DNA of 64,000 bases from Gammaproteobacteria bacterium (GCA_009840305.1 VXNY01000031.1:248001-312000), one strand, 5' to 3'. Counted from the stretch's first letter, positions 27,914 through 38,110 are shown. Numbers and translations: made by a program. Notes: generated by a model not told the origin, from the letters alone.

Positions 27914-29476
27914 TTGGCAACTTCGTTCGATTCCAGTCAGCCCACTGGCTCTCGTAATCTACGTTTCAGGGACTTTGTGCTCAACTTCATGGGTGATGCT
28001 CCTGTATGGTATAAGCAGACCATCGTAGGCTTTTTAACTCTGAATCTTCTGCTTTTCGGGGTTTGGAAGCTAGCGCCCGTATTTGGATTCGAAGACTACG
28101 TAACTACCATAAAAATGGTTGCTGGTTGGATCATAGTCCTACAGTTCATCTTCACGCTAGCGATGGCGTTGCAATGCTATCCGCTGCAACCGGGAGGATT
28201 GATTGCGATTCAAGCAATTGCGATGGGACTGGCTTCATCGGCGACCGTTTACACCGAAGTTAAAAGTGGCTTGAAAGTGATTTTGCTGTTGATGTTCATG
28301 GTGGCCGGTGTTTTCTTCATGAAAGACCTCTTGCTTTGGATATTTACAAAAATCTTTGTCAACGTGCGGTCCAAGCTGGTCATCTCCGTGTTGTTCATGT
28401 TCGTTGCTGCGATTCTTTCTGCGTTTCTCGACGCACTGACCGTAATAGCGGTAGTCATCACTATCGGAGTGGGGTTTGCAAACGTTGTTGATGGATTGTT
28501 AAAAGATGAGAGTCAATTCAGGAATACCGCCAGTCGAGAACAGTTCAACGAAGATCGTCAACAGTTCTACCACTTCCTGAGAAACGTCATGATGCATGCA
28601 GCGATTGGTACCGCATTGGGGGGAGTATGTACTCTAGTCGGAGAACCTCAAAACTTACTCATTGGTGGGTATTTAGAATGGGAATTTATACAGTTTATTG
28701 TTGAAATGTCCATAGTAACCATGCCTGTATTTGCGATTGGACTGCTAACTTGTGTCACATTAGAATCGACGAAGTGGTTTTCTTTTGGAGCTAAGGCCCC
28801 AGAGTCGATCCTTCGAGTATTGAAGCAACATGACGACGAAGTAAGCGCAAAATTTTTGGGTCGCGACAAAGCAAGGCTGATAATTCAAGGACTCGCCGTA
28901 GTCTTCCTGGTTGTCGGTCTCTCGCTGCAATGGGCTGAAGTGGGACTAATAGGACTGTCGATCATCGTGATACAAACCGCTTTTAATGGTGTGATTCGGG
29001 AACATGATCTTGGACCGGCATTCGAAGAAGCTCTACCATTCACAGCCTTACTAGTAGTATTTTTTGCGATTGTCGCGGTTATTCATGATCAACACTTATT
29101 CTCGCCAGCGTTGGCTTACATACTGAGCCTAGACCCCTCGGTCCAACCAGGGATGTTTTACATCGCCAATGGAATACTGTCTGCAATTAGCGACAATGTA
29201 TTCGTTGCAACTGTGTATATAAAGGAAGTCCACGCAGCATTCATGGATGGGAATATCGACCGCGAATTGTTTGATAAACTCGGAGTCGCCGTGAACACCG
29301 GAACTAATATTCCCAGTGTAGCGACGCCAAATGGTCAAGCTGCATTTTTGTTCTTGCTGACATCGTCGCTTGCACCACGTATTCGGCTGTCGTACATGAG
29401 AATGGTATACATGGCTTTGCCGTACACGATTACGCTAGGCGTAACTGGCTGGATTATGGTACATTTCTTTTTGTAA
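27914..29476 (+). CDS. nhaB: Na+/H+ antiporter NhaB
   Basis: 520 residues, like E. coli NhaB (513). Signature regions are EFIFTLAMAL-like LQFIFTLAMALQCYPLQPGG, LLLMFMVAGVFFMKDLLL and LSAFLDALTVIAVVI with the conserved Asp. Later come VCTLVGEPQNLLIGG and AVNTGTNIPSVATPNGQAAF. Start TTG 27914 is backed by AAAGGA at 27901-27906. The next in-frame ATG would remove 25 conserved residues. Known: it expels Na+ in exchange for protons at the inner membrane and serves pH and salt homeostasis. With the CPA2 antiporter at 24297 this suggests a saline habitat, which is inference. Confidence 0.95.
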   Translation: MATSFDSSQPTGSRNLRFRDFVLNFMGDAPVWYKQTIVGFLTLNLLLFGVWKLAPVFGFEDYVTTIKMVAGWIIVLQFIFTLAMALQCYPLQPGGLIAIQAIAMGLASSATVYTEVKSGLKVILLLMFMVAGVFFMKDLLLWIFTKIFVNVRSKLVISVLFMFVAAILSAFLDALTVIAVVITIGVGFANVVDGLLKDESQFRNTASREQFNEDRQQFYHFLRNVMMHAAIGTALGGVCTLVGEPQNLLIGGYLEWEFIQFIVEMSIVTMPVFAIGLLTCVTLESTKWFSFGAKAPESILRVLKQHDDEVSAKFLGRDKARLIIQGLAVVFLVVGLSLQWAEVGLIGLSIIVIQTAFNGVIREHDLGPAFEEALPFTALLVVFFAIVAVIHDQHLFSPALAYILSLDPSVQPGMFYIANGILSAISDNVFVATVYIKEVHAAFMDGNIDRELFDKLGVAVNTGTNIPSVATPNGQAAFLFLLTSSLAPRIRLSYMRMVYMALPYTITLGVTGWIMVHFFL

Positions 29477-29502
29477 GCAATCTAGGTCTGAGCTAGCTAA
29501 GA

Positions 29503-30192
29503 TTAACCACTGTTTCCGGTAATACGATGCATGTAAGCGTCGTGCGCCGCTAGTTCCTCGTCTGTTGCGTGGACCACGACTGGTTCACGTTGCACTGGAA
29601 TTGACGCGCCAAGTCTCACTGGTGTGGTATTCAAGGTTTTGTCGTCCTCAATATCGAAAAGTTCTTGTTCGCCAGATACCATTCGAATGTAAACTCGCGC
29701 TAGCAGCTCCGCGTCGACCAGCGCTCCATGTAAGTCTCGATTACTGAGATCTACTTTAAATCGCTTACACAGTGAATTAAGATCATTGTGTGCGCCTCGA
29801 TATTTCTCGCGCGCAATGGCGAGAGAGTCGACGACGTTACACAGATCCTGCAGACGTACATCTACGCCTGCTCGTTCTAACTCGGAATCTAAGAACTTAC
29901 TATCAAATTCAGCCTGATGCATGACGACATCCGCGTTCTTGATCACGTCCAAAAACTCTTCAGCAATTTCAGCAAACTTCGGCTCATTCTTCAAATCAGC
30001 CCACGTTCGGCCGTGTATTCTTACCGCTTCTTGATCGATCTCTCTTTCTGGATTTAAGTACCTGTGAAATCGAGTCTGAAGTGTAGCAAAATCCTCGATC
30101 TCAACACAGGCAAGTTCGATTACACGATCTCCGCTCTCAACGTACAGTCCGGTGGTCTCTGTGTCGACTACCACAAGACGACGGTTCGTCAA
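29503..30192 (-). CDS. dnaQ: DNA polymerase III epsilon subunit (3'-5' proofreading exonuclease)
   Basis: 229 residues. DEDDh exonuclease: D10 and E12 in VVDTETTG, the second motif in MHQAEFDSKF, and the third, with catalytic His and Asp, in LHGALVDAELLA. QELF near residue 190 is a candidate clamp-binding motif. Start TTG 30192 is preceded by AGGAG with 8-base spacing, and that site overlaps the rnhA stop. Known: epsilon proofreads in the replicative polymerase core. Here it is co-transcribed downstream of rnhA. In E. coli the same two genes are divergent. Confidence 0.95.
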   Translation of the reverse strand: MTNRRLVVVDTETTGLYVESGDRVIELACVEIEDFATLQTRFHRYLNPEREIDQEAVRIHGRTWADLKNEPKFAEIAEEFLDVIKNADVVMHQAEFDSKFLDSELERAGVDVRLQDLCNVVDSLAIAREKYRGAHNDLNSLCKRFKVDLSNRDLHGALVDAELLARVYIRMVSGEQELFDIEDDKTLNTTPVRLGASIPVQREPVVVHATDEELAAHDAYMHRITGNSG

Positions 30193-30203
30193 ATCAAGTT
30201 CTC

Positions 30204-30653
30204 CTAAACGTCGCTACGGATTTGATACTTGAACGCTTCTTCTCTAGCGAGGCGATCAACAAGTTCGTTAAATTGATCCCCGGAGTGTCCTCGTACCCAG
30301 TGCCAAGTAATACTGTGTCCTTGCGTTCGGGCATAGAGTTCTTGCCATAGTTCTTTGTTTTTCACCGGTTTGCGGTTGGCCGTCCGCCAATTATTCATGC
30401 TCCAAGTGTCTATCCAATCATTAATTCCATTGATCACGTATCGAGAATCAGTGTATAGTTGAATTTCGAACTGTTCAGTTAAATGAGAAAGAGAGGCTAT
30501 CACTGCTTGCATTTCCATTCGATTGTTAGTCGTCGATGGATCTCCCCCTGAAAGTGTTGTGGACTCTGTGCCTACTCGGACAAGAGCTGCCCAACCTCCT
30601 GGTCCTGGATTTCCAAGGCATGCACCGTCTGTATAGATCACACAGGTCCTCAC
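30204..30653 (-). CDS. rnhA: Ribonuclease HI
   Basis: 149 residues. The catalytic carboxylates are D9 (YTDGACLGNPGPGGWAA), E47 (NNRMEMQAVI), D69 (LYTDSRY) and D133 (ELVDRLA). The flexible-loop His is H123 in RGHSGD, and the basic handle is present (NWRTANRKPVKNKELW). The start is GTG 30653 with only a distant AGGG. Known: it degrades the RNA strand of RNA-DNA hybrids during replication and R-loop removal. dnaQ begins 11 bases downstream. Confidence 0.96.
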   Translation of the reverse strand: MRTCVIYTDGACLGNPGPGGWAALVRVGTESTTLSGGDPSTTNNRMEMQAVIASLSHLTEQFEIQLYTDSRYVINGINDWIDTWSMNNWRTANRKPVKNKELWQELYARTQGHSITWHWVRGHSGDQFNELVDRLAREEAFKYQIRSDV

Positions 30654-30692
30654 AATTGAGACGACCCTAAGGAAATGGACCTATTACTAAAA

Positions 30693-32603
30693 CTAAGTAT
30701 CCGGCGCGAGATTGTTCTTGATTCGTGCGTTGTTGCGGAGTGCTCGCACGAACGTTCGCACGTCACGGTTTTCGTGAGATGTTTCTAAATCGGTCTGGAT
30801 CGCCTGTTGGTCTATTTGAGGTAATTCATCCCAGTGACCCTCGTGAACACCAGTTACAACAAGTATTGCCTTGTCGTTAAACACCCCATCAACATCGAGT
30901 ATTTTTCGTTCACCTTCTTCCAACACTTCAATCTTGAAAGCTTCATCCCGCACGGGGTGAGGTACATTCTGATCTCGCCGATGTAGTCGGTCCACAGTGA
31001 TCCATTCCACACTGTAGTCACTTGCTACTTGGTTGAAATCTTCTGTTTCCAGCAATTGTTTATAGGCGGCATCGCGATCATGTTCAGCTCGTCGAGCAGC
31101 CTCTTCCCGTCTTAAGACGGCTCGAATTTGTACACGAACATCCTCAATTGGCTTCAACTCGGGTGCTGTTCGCGATACCAATCGAGCGACGATAGCTTGT
31201 CGCTCGTCAACATCGATTACTCGACTGTTGAATCCATTCTCCAACACGTCCGGTACCAAAATTTGTTCTCGTACATCGAACGAATCCAACGCTCCTTCCC
31301 CGATGGTGCGTGTCACGTTTGCTTGTGTTTGAATTTCTTTACCAAATGCTTCAGCTACCGGTTCAAACGTCTCATTTTCATCGGCTAAGATCTCTAATTG
31401 CCGCTTAGCCTCTTCGTAATCAGGTGTAGCTATATCCTCCAGCATTTCCTGCCGAATTTCCTCGAAACGAATCTCCAGCGAGGCAGGGTCCACCTCTTGA
31501 ATTTCGTTCAACTTAATCAGATGAACACCAAACTGCGTTACTACAGGTTCAGATAATTCACCAACTTCCAATGAAAACAACATGTCCTCAAATTCCGGAA
31601 CAAACCTGCCACGCCCAGCAAAGTCCAAATCTCCGCCAAATATCGCATTGGACTCGTCTTCGGAATGTTCTGCTGCAAGTTCTCCAAAACTCGCTCCATC
31701 CACAATCTGTTGTCGGATGTCCTGAATCAGCGCCATGGCGTCTTCTTCAGTCCGAGTTTCATCGACCTTAATGAGAATGTGTTGGGACTTTCTCTCCGCA
31801 TTTTCTTGTGCTAAACGCTGCTCTTCCTCAAAAGCAGTCTTGATTTCTTCCTCAGAGACTTCAAGTCCTTCGGTATAGTCCGCCTTAGAAATTGTGATGT
31901 AACTCAGTTCAAAGGCTTCATCTGTCATATACTCGTCAGAGTTTTCTTCGTAATAAGCAGCGACTTCTTCCTCAGCAGGTTCAATTTCGCTTACATAAGA
32001 ATTTGCCTCGAACAGCAAGTATGCAATATCTCTAGTCTGTCTCCCTACTCTTGCAGCATCCATCAATTCTCTTTCGGTGTAAAAAGATGTGAGCCGCTGA
32101 ACGTTCCACAGAGCCTCGACAATATGGTCTTTCCGAAGTTCTTCTTCGTAATCCTCAAGAGAATATCTAAGGAACTGAGGCACTCGAGTCACGAATGCAT
32201 CCTGATTAAATACGCCATCGACCTGAAATAAGGGGTTCGCGTAAATAGTTTCTAGGTAGTGCTGTCTCGAGGAAACCATCCCTAAATCTGCTGCTTTTTG
32301 TAAATACAACTGGTGCTCGATCATCCTTTCAAGGACAGCGAAGCCGTTCACCATTCCCTCTATGGTTTCAAGGTCATATTCACCGTTGTACCTTTGGTAC
32401 AGATTCATTCTCTCGTTTTGAAGCGCTCGCTCAAACGCAGACATGGGAATGTTGTAGCCATTTACCACTGCTATTCCGGGCGGAGAAAACGTAGCGAATA
32501 AATTGAAAGCACCAAACCCGAAGACGACGAGCACAAACGCGATTAGACCAAAAATAATCTTGGCACTAGTGGTTTGTGCTCGTACTCGTAATCGCTGAAG
32601 CAC
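30693..32603 (-). CDS. ppiD: Periplasmic folding chaperone PpiD (SurA/parvulin type)
   Basis: 636 residues, like E. coli PpiD (623). An inner-membrane anchor spans about residues 15-37, followed by a SurA-N-like helical domain. A parvulin domain (SQHILIKVDETRTEEDAMAL, then GGDLDFAGRGRFVPEFEDMLF and QFGVHLIKL) sits in the middle. A C-terminal helical region completes it. Start GTG 32603. Known: it helps fold outer-membrane and periplasmic proteins leaving the Sec translocon. It lies just after hupB, as in other gammaproteobacteria. Confidence 0.93.
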   Translation of the reverse strand: MLQRLRVRAQTTSAKIIFGLIAFVLVVFGFGAFNLFATFSPPGIAVVNGYNIPMSAFERALQNERMNLYQRYNGEYDLETIEGMVNGFAVLERMIEHQLYLQKAADLGMVSSRQHYLETIYANPLFQVDGVFNQDAFVTRVPQFLRYSLEDYEEELRKDHIVEALWNVQRLTSFYTERELMDAARVGRQTRDIAYLLFEANSYVSEIEPAEEEVAAYYEENSDEYMTDEAFELSYITISKADYTEGLEVSEEEIKTAFEEEQRLAQENAERKSQHILIKVDETRTEEDAMALIQDIRQQIVDGASFGELAAEHSEDESNAIFGGDLDFAGRGRFVPEFEDMLFSLEVGELSEPVVTQFGVHLIKLNEIQEVDPASLEIRFEEIRQEMLEDIATPDYEEAKRQLEILADENETFEPVAEAFGKEIQTQANVTRTIGEGALDSFDVREQILVPDVLENGFNSRVIDVDERQAIVARLVSRTAPELKPIEDVRVQIRAVLRREEAARRAEHDRDAAYKQLLETEDFNQVASDYSVEWITVDRLHRRDQNVPHPVRDEAFKIEVLEEGERKILDVDGVFNDKAILVVTGVHEGHWDELPQIDQQAIQTDLETSHENRDVRTFVRALRNNARIKNNLAPDT

Positions 32604-32660
32604 GCTACGTTCTTGAGTTACTAATTAGTAAAAAGCAAAGTTACGGCAGAACCGAAGAGG

Positions 32661-32936
32661 TTATCCGTTAACCGATTCGTTAAGGAGTTTGCCGGCCTTA
32701 AAAACAACATGTTTCCTAGCAGGAACAGCAACGGGTTCACCCGTGCGAGGATGTCGTGCCGTATAGGCCGCGCGATGGCGTGCGCTCAAACTGCCGAAAC
32801 CGGTCAATACAACTGAGTCGCCGTCGGTCAACGCCTGAGTGATACCACTCAAGACCGCGTCAACGGCTGACTTGGCTTCCTTGCGTGTCAATCCGGCTTC
32901 GTGTCGGACATGTTCTACTAAATCTCGCTTTTGCAT
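32661..32936 (-). CDS. hupB: DNA-binding protein HU (beta-type)
   Basis: 91 residues, complete HU fold: N-terminal helices MQKRDLVEHVRHEAGLTRKE, the GFGSLSARHRAAYTARHPRTGE arm, then VPARKHVVFKAGKLL. The ribosome site GAGGT lies upstream of ATG 32936. Known: an abundant nucleoid protein that bends DNA without sequence specificity. It lies between clpX and ppiD. The lon gene that usually separates clpX and hupB is missing here. Confidence 0.95.
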   Translation of the reverse strand: MQKRDLVEHVRHEAGLTRKEAKSAVDAVLSGITQALTDGDSVVLTGFGSLSARHRAAYTARHPRTGEPVAVPARKHVVFKAGKLLNESVNG

Positions 32937-33045
32937 GTGATTACCTCGAGTATGAAATAAAGGACAAAAAAAATTAGAGGATCAGATTAATACTGACACT
33001 CCAAACAACCGGTTTCGCCAAAACGGCAGAAACAACGAATACGCA

Positions 33046-34314
33046 TTAACCGTTCACCAAAAGAGGCTTCTTAGTGTCGTCGTCTTTGTAAATGAGCAAT
33101 GAAGCGCACTCTCCGAGCACGACCTGAGCATCGACAACGACCTTCTCCACTTCTTTGTTTGACGGAATGTCGTACATCGTATCTAAGAGAATTTCTTCCA
33201 TGATGGACCGTAGTCCACGCGCGCCAGTCTTTCGTTCCAGCGCTTTTTTCGCGATTGCGCTGAGCGCATCTTGCCGAAACTCAATAGAGACATCCTCCAT
33301 GTGAAAGAGCTCGGCGTATTGTTTTGTAAGTGCATTCTTCGGTTCCGTAAGGATCCTCACAAGTGCACTTTCATCAAGTTCGTCCAATGTCGCTACAACA
33401 GGTAGTCTACCCACGAACTCCGGTATTAAACCATATCTGATCAAGTCATCTGGTTCCACTCTCTTCAATATCTTGTCGATGCTTTCCGCACTATTCGGAC
33501 CTGAAACAGTTGCCTCAAAGCCAATCCCGCTATCGTCGGTTCGCGCTTGTATCACACGATCTAAACCCGCAAATGCGCCACCACAGATAAACAAGATATT
33601 GGACGTATTCACGTGCATATACTCGCCTTGCGGGTGCTTTCTAGATCCATGGGGTGGGACGGAGGAAGTGGTGCCTTCTATGAGTTTTAAAAGAGCTTGC
33701 TGAACCCCTTCACCAGATACATCTCGAGTTATCGACGGGTTGTCAGATTTTCGAGATATCTTGTCAATTTCATCAATGTAGACGATGCCCTGCTGAGCTT
33801 TTTCGACATCGTAATCGCATTTTTGGAGTAATTTCTGCAGTACATTCTCGACGTCTTCGCCGACATAGCCTGCTTCCGTGAGAGTCGTAGCGTCTGCGAT
33901 ACAAAATGGTACATCCATGAGTCGCGCTAGTGTTTCTGCTAATAACGTCTTTCCACTTCCTGTGGGACCAATCAAGAGAATGTTTGCCTTCGCAATCTCA
34001 ACACTACTCCGATCTTTGGAACGAATGCGTTTGAAATGCGTGTAGACTGCGACCGATAGGACGCGTTTGGCGTGTTCTTGACCGATTACGTATTCGTCGA
34101 GTCTCGCTTTGATTTCATGAGGTAGGAGCAACCTCGCCAACCGACCTGGTGGTTCGGTTGGATCTTTGAATTCCTCCCGTACCATTTCAACACATACGTC
34201 AATGCATTCATTGCAAATAAACACGGAAGGACCACCAGAAATGAGTTTCCTCACTTCAAACTGACTCTTCTCGCAGAATGAACAGAACGCGCGACCGGAA
34301 ATTCCGCTACCCAT
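33046..34314 (-). CDS. clpX: ATP-dependent Clp protease ATP-binding subunit ClpX
   Basis: 422 residues. A zinc-binding domain with C11, C14, C34 and C37 is followed by an AAA+ module. Walker A is [11 protein letters not shown], the pore loop GYVGED, Walker [11 protein letters not shown], and RKHPQGEY the RKH loop. An IGF-type loop for ClpP docking is in DDSGIGFEA. Start ATG 34314; the TTG one codon before it is unlikely. Known: the hexamer unfolds tagged proteins and feeds them to ClpP. A separate promoter is likely, because 165 bases divide it from clpP. Confidence 0.97.
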   Translation of the reverse strand: MGSGISGRAFCSFCEKSQFEVRKLISGGPSVFICNECIDVCVEMVREEFKDPTEPPGRLARLLLPHEIKARLDEYVIGQEHAKRVLSVAVYTHFKRIRSKDRSSVEIAKANILLIGPTGSGKTLLAETLARLMDVPFCIADATTLTEAGYVGEDVENVLQKLLQKCDYDVEKAQQGIVYIDEIDKISRKSDNPSITRDVSGEGVQQALLKLIEGTTSSVPPHGSRKHPQGEYMHVNTSNILFICGGAFAGLDRVIQARTDDSGIGFEATVSGPNSAESIDKILKRVEPDDLIRYGLIPEFVGRLPVVATLDELDESALVRILTEPKNALTKQYAELFHMEDVSIEFRQDALSAIAKKALERKTGARGLRSIMEEILLDTMYDIPSNKEVEKVVVDAQVVLGECASLLIYKDDDTKKPLLVNG

Positions 34315-34415
34315 CAAAAGCTCACTCCGATTGTAGTGTATCGAATTCGCACAAGCGGAGCGCGACTACACAAACATAGCTGGGAGACCAATGTGATTTT
34401 CATTGTCGGGAAATA

Positions 34416-34445
34416 AGTATAGGGCAAATATCCTGGAACGCACAA
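34416..34445 (-). promoter_or_regulatory. Candidate sigma70 promoter for clpX
   Basis: Minus strand: -35 TTGTGC (34440-34445), 18-base spacer, -10 TATACT (34416-34421). It lies about 100 bases upstream of the clpX ATG, in the clpP-clpX gap. The -10 is strong and the -35 moderate. Confidence 0.4.
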
Positions 34446-34478
34446 ACAAAGTGTTGAAAAAGAACACAAACACGTTAG

Positions 34479-35096
34479 TTAAGTTGACATTTTAGTTTCT
34501 CGAGTGTTCCTTACCACATCAATTAGGCCATATTTTTTCGCATCTTCGGGCGACATCCAAAAATCTCGATCGGTATCTTTAGCGATTCGATCTTGTTTTT
34601 GACCGGTATGATGAGCTAGCAAACTATTGAGTGTCTCTCGTAAATGTAGTATCTCTTTGACCTGAAGTTCTATATCAGCCGCAGTCCCTTCAGACCCACC
34701 ACTAGGTTGATGCAACATGATTCGGGAATTTGGTAGTGCAGATCGTTTGCCTGCGGTTCCGGAGGCGAGAAGAAATGCGCCCATACTTGCGGCCTGTCCA
34801 ATACAGGTGGTCGCCACGTCCGACCGAATATATTGCATAGTGTCATAAATCGAAAGCCCCGCTGACACCGAACCACCCGGTGAGTTAATGTAAACGTGAA
34901 TGTCTTTCTCTGGATTTTCTGATTCACACCATAGCAATTGCGCCACAACGACATTCGCAACGGCATCGGTCACGACATCCGCTAAGAAAATGATCCTTTC
35001 CTTCAGCAATCTTGAGTAGATGTCATAGGAGCGTTCACCGCGAGCACTCTGTTCCAATACCATCGGTACAAAATTCATTCCTTGAAGGTCATCCAT
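34479..35096 (-). CDS. clpP: ATP-dependent Clp protease proteolytic subunit ClpP
   Basis: 205 residues from ATG 35096, chosen because AGAGGAA lies at proper spacing. A TTG at 35105 abuts that site. The catalytic triad is S104 ([13 protein letters not shown]), H129 (MLHQPSGG) and D178 (DRDFWMS), at positions matching the E. coli precursor minus 7. Known: the tetradecameric peptidase chamber works with ClpX or ClpA. The gene lies 20 bases after the trigger factor gene, so tig and clpP are probably co-transcribed. Confidence 0.97.
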   Translation of the reverse strand: MDDLQGMNFVPMVLEQSARGERSYDIYSRLLKERIIFLADVVTDAVANVVVAQLLWCESENPEKDIHVYINSPGGSVSAGLSIYDTMQYIRSDVATTCIGQAASMGAFLLASGTAGKRSALPNSRIMLHQPSGGSEGTAADIELQVKEILHLRETLNSLLAHHTGQKQDRIAKDTDRDFWMSPEDAKKYGLIDVVRNTRETKMST

Positions 35097-35116
35097 CGTA
35101 TTCAATTCCTCTTTGT

Positions 35117-36886
35117 CTATTCTTCATCTTTTGTTTTGGCCACATTGGAGCGGCGGAACTTATTTCTGAACCAATTCGTAAATGCATTCCCTTCGGGCTC
35201 TCCATCTTCAGACTCCTCTAACTCCTCTGTAACATTCGGTTTAACGAAGGCACTTTGATCCTCGACCGACTCCAACTCTTCTTTCAATTTCCTTGCACGT
35301 GCTTCGGCTTCAAGTGTTTGAGCAATTTCCTCGGTATTGACTGGAGCGTTCCAACTAAAAGGACCTCCATTGGGAGGGAGGGTCCACAATCCACTCCGAC
35401 TCAGATAATAAAAGTCGAAGAAACTCACTGATACTACAGGAGCCGAATAACGTTCAAAAATGTCATTCATTACTCGCGTTCGCGTGACGTTATTGCGAAC
35501 GAGACTCTGGTATTCAGGGTCAAACACTCTATCAGAGTCTAGTCCAAGTTTGCTCAGGCGTTCGTACTCTACGCGGGTGTATTCGGCGATTAAATCCTCA
35601 GTTGGTTCGAGGCTATATTCCTCTGCGTATTGACGAATAAAAAGACCTTCGAGGATACCAAAATATGTTCGAGTTAGTAAAGAAGGTTTCAATCCGTTTT
35701 TATCCGGTACGAACGTAGCTCCTAGTTCAGACCAATTTTCTTCAACTGGTGGTGCGTGATGCTCTCCGACTAATATGCGATAGGGCAAATCAATTGGATT
35801 CTGCGCACAAATTTGTGCAGCCACTTGGGCTTGCTTAGCATCGCGGGTACCTTGCGGTATAGTCCCTTCGACATATTGTTTCAGCTCCTCATTCAGCTCT
35901 TCCATGTTCTTGTAAGGAACATCGTCACGAGTAAAAAATTCTTCGTTGACCGAATCGGGTGATAGTTCTTCAACCTTCAATATCTTGACTGTGACATGTA
36001 AACGGCGGGATGGTAGTCGAGATACGTCTAGCCACGAGAAAATCGATTCTGTCGGCGTTGTCTCTGTTTGTTCACTTTCCTCCGTCGAATCGTCAGACTC
36101 GGATTCATCCACTTCGCCGACTTCGATCGATTTCGTGTCTTCAACGAATTCTTCGTCCGCAACAGGGAGGGAAAACGAAGGAACATTTGCAATTTGTGCA
36201 TCAACTTCAAACTCGTCGCCGGTCGATCGATTCAGTAATTCGTCGTGTAATACTGAACCTAATAGATCGTCATCGTATAACCCTTTCTCAATAACGACTT
36301 GGTGTTTTCCTAGATAATCTTGCGCCCATTCCGCGTACGTGCTTCTGATATCTCCGGTGAAATTTGATGCAATGTCTTCGATTTCGACGATCACCCTATC
36401 CCCGGTTTGAATTGGTCGATTGACCTCTGAACCGATAGCACGCTCAAACCGATAAAGAGAACCACTGCGTTTTAGAAAGTCTTCATCGGCTGAAATCTTT
36501 GGATCACAAAGATTTAGCGACTCTAGTTGGGATAGGTCGAGGACTGGCCTCACGACAAAATCAACAATGTATTCCGTTTGACTTAACTCATCGGGTTTGT
36601 CGATATCTGCATAGGTAATTTTCCAAACATCAAACTCTTCAAGATTTTCAGCGAATTCCATCGCTTCTCGAACACCTTGTGTATGTATGTTCTTTAAGAT
36701 CGCGTCGCGATATCTGTCTTTTATCAAGCTACGTGGTACTTTTCCTGGTCGAAAACCAGGCAAGCGAGCTTCTTGAGCTAGTTCTTCTGCGTTGCGTTCA
36801 AATCGCTCATTGATTTCGTCCTCGCTCAGTTTGAACCGGAGTCGTCGTTCCAGTGAACTGAGTGGTTTTATAGACGTGGTTTGCAT
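35117..36886 (-). CDS. tig: Trigger factor, unusually long form
   Basis: 589 residues against about 430 normally. The ribosome-binding signature GFRPGKVP is at residues 44-51. The FKBP-like domain (about 120-310) is degenerate and carries an acidic Ser/Glu/Thr insertion at roughly 243-282. The C-terminal arm region is present (NSVNEEFF-like [30 protein letters not shown]), then a Glu-rich tail ends in a basic patch ([12 protein letters not shown]). Start ATG 36886; the preceding TTG is less likely. Known: it binds nascent chains at the ribosome exit. The context tRNA-tig-clpP-clpX supports the call. The loss of PPIase consensus suggests a chaperone without strong isomerase activity. Confidence 0.88.
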   Translation of the reverse strand: MQTTSIKPLSSLERRLRFKLSEDEINERFERNAEELAQEARLPGFRPGKVPRSLIKDRYRDAILKNIHTQGVREAMEFAENLEEFDVWKITYADIDKPDELSQTEYIVDFVVRPVLDLSQLESLNLCDPKISADEDFLKRSGSLYRFERAIGSEVNRPIQTGDRVIVEIEDIASNFTGDIRSTYAEWAQDYLGKHQVVIEKGLYDDDLLGSVLHDELLNRSTGDEFEVDAQIANVPSFSLPVADEEFVEDTKSIEVGEVDESESDDSTEESEQTETTPTESIFSWLDVSRLPSRRLHVTVKILKVEELSPDSVNEEFFTRDDVPYKNMEELNEELKQYVEGTIPQGTRDAKQAQVAAQICAQNPIDLPYRILVGEHHAPPVEENWSELGATFVPDKNGLKPSLLTRTYFGILEGLFIRQYAEEYSLEPTEDLIAEYTRVEYERLSKLGLDSDRVFDPEYQSLVRNNVTRTRVMNDIFERYSAPVVSVSFFDFYYLSRSGLWTLPPNGGPFSWNAPVNTEEIAQTLEAEARARKLKEELESVEDQSAFVKPNVTEELEESEDGEPEGNAFTNWFRNKFRRSNVAKTKDEE

Positions 36887-36930
36887 CAAGAACTGTTATC
36901 TCAAAAATTGGCGTTGATGGGATTGGTCGT

Positions 36931-37006
36931 TGGGGTGGATGATGGGGCTTGAACCCACGACAACCAGATCCACAATCTGGGGCTCTACCAACTGAGCTAC
37001 ATCCAC
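36931..37006 (-). tRNA. tRNA-His (GTG)
   Basis: Cloverleaf with anticodon GTG in loop TTGTGGA, closed by CCAGA/TCTGG. The T arm contains GGTTCAA. The acceptor pairs GTGGATG/CATCCAC, and CCA is encoded. A genomic G at 37007 supplies the -1 guanine needed by histidyl-tRNA synthetase, paired with the discriminator C. It is part of a Pro-Arg-His group upstream of tig. Confidence 0.95.
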
Positions 37007-37137
37007 CAAAGAACTTTCATCGCGCTCGCGCCAGAGCTTGGAAGTAAGTAGGCTCTAACCCAATAGAAATGATCACAAATTTTACGGATGACTGAACTGA
37101 AATGAATTCACGGTTACAGTGAATTCATCTGAAAAAT

Positions 37138-37214
37138 TGGCACGCTCGGAAGGACTCGAACCTTCAACCCTCGGCTTAGAAGGCCGATGCTCTATCCAGT
37201 TGAGCTACGAGCGC
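37138..37214 (-). tRNA. tRNA-Arg (TCT)
   Basis: 77 bases with encoded CCA. The anticodon loop CTTCTAA is closed by TCGGC/GCCGA and gives TCT, reading AGA and AGG. The acceptor stem begins GCGCTCG. Its first ten bases overlap the end of the upstream membrane protein gene, whose TAG stop lies inside the tRNA. Confidence 0.95.
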
Positions 37215-37723
37215 TTGGTAGAAAAATTAAACCCAAGAGATTCAAACATCGTCTCTGGAAATTCGAACTTTTTCGGAGGGTACTCAGAATTTGCTAGATA
37301 GTCTTTCTTGACGTTGTAGCATGTCAATCCAATTGATACAAAGAGTGCCGCCAAATTACAAACGACGGGGCCTACCAACCCTGCTCGCGAAGGTCGCATA
37401 AACTCAAAAGTGTCCACGACCCAAAAAAATACTGCGACAAAAAATATTAGCCATATCAACCATAGCCTCAAAAACACAAAAAAGAAATACACCCCATTCT
37501 TGGGAATTGTTCTATTTCGAATGCGATAGATACACCATCCAAAAGCCAGACAGAAGGCTGGGAGCATGGCAAGTGAAGGGATCAGAGGACCCTCGTCTCT
37601 GTATGGTAGTAGTAGTAGACCTATTACCAGACCAAGCCCGATAAACCACAAAAAACAGTGGGAGAAAAACAGCCAACTAAAAGCGATAATTTCAAAAGCA
37701 CGTGATGTTATTCTCGTCGACAC
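37205..37723 (-). CDS. Small four-span membrane protein, function unknown
   Basis: 172 residues with four hydrophobic segments (about 12-40, 47-66, 77-101, 114-134) joined by short basic loops, and a soluble C-terminal tail of 35 residues. The start is a GTG at 37723 with a weak GAGAA upstream. I do not recognise the family. The gene sits between tRNA-Pro and tRNA-Arg, and its final codons (AAG CGC TCG TAG) run into the tRNA-Arg 5' end. Processing of the tRNA by RNase P would remove the stop codon from the mRNA. Confidence 0.65.
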   Translation of the reverse strand: MSTRITSRAFEIIAFSWLFFSHCFLWFIGLGLVIGLLLLPYRDEGPLIPSLAMLPAFCLAFGWCIYRIRNRTIPKNGVYFFFVFLRLWLIWLIFFVAVFFWVVDTFEFMRPSRAGLVGPVVCNLAALFVSIGLTCYNVKKDYLANSEYPPKKFEFPETMFESLGFNFSTKRS

Positions 37724-37912
37724 GTTGATTATTCTCGGCTTAAATTAGTGTTATCATCAGTATCAAACGCCAAAATTCTACACTGTCCGCTTCATCTAAC
37801 AGGTTATGTGTACTGTAGCGTGGTATGATCCATTCCCAGGTTCTTGTTTTGATCCAGGCATCCGATGCAAGACACTAGTCTCCCATCTCTATCAGGCTTC
37901 TACTGTAAGAAA

Positions 37913-37989
<77 letters not shown>

Positions 37990-38110
37990 ATCTTCTTAGA
38001 TATATGCTACTCACACGATATACCCAAATCAAATGAATATTTTTGACAATTCCTTTCACGGACGCTGTGCAAAATTGTTTGCTCCTCTGACCTGGAATCA
38101 CTTTCCCTAA

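Noticed and set aside
37119..37301. 60-codon plus-strand frame across tRNA-Arg
   Set aside because: It is the antisense of tRNA-Arg. Translations containing SEGLEPSTLGLEGRCSIQLSYE are a well-known tRNA artefact.
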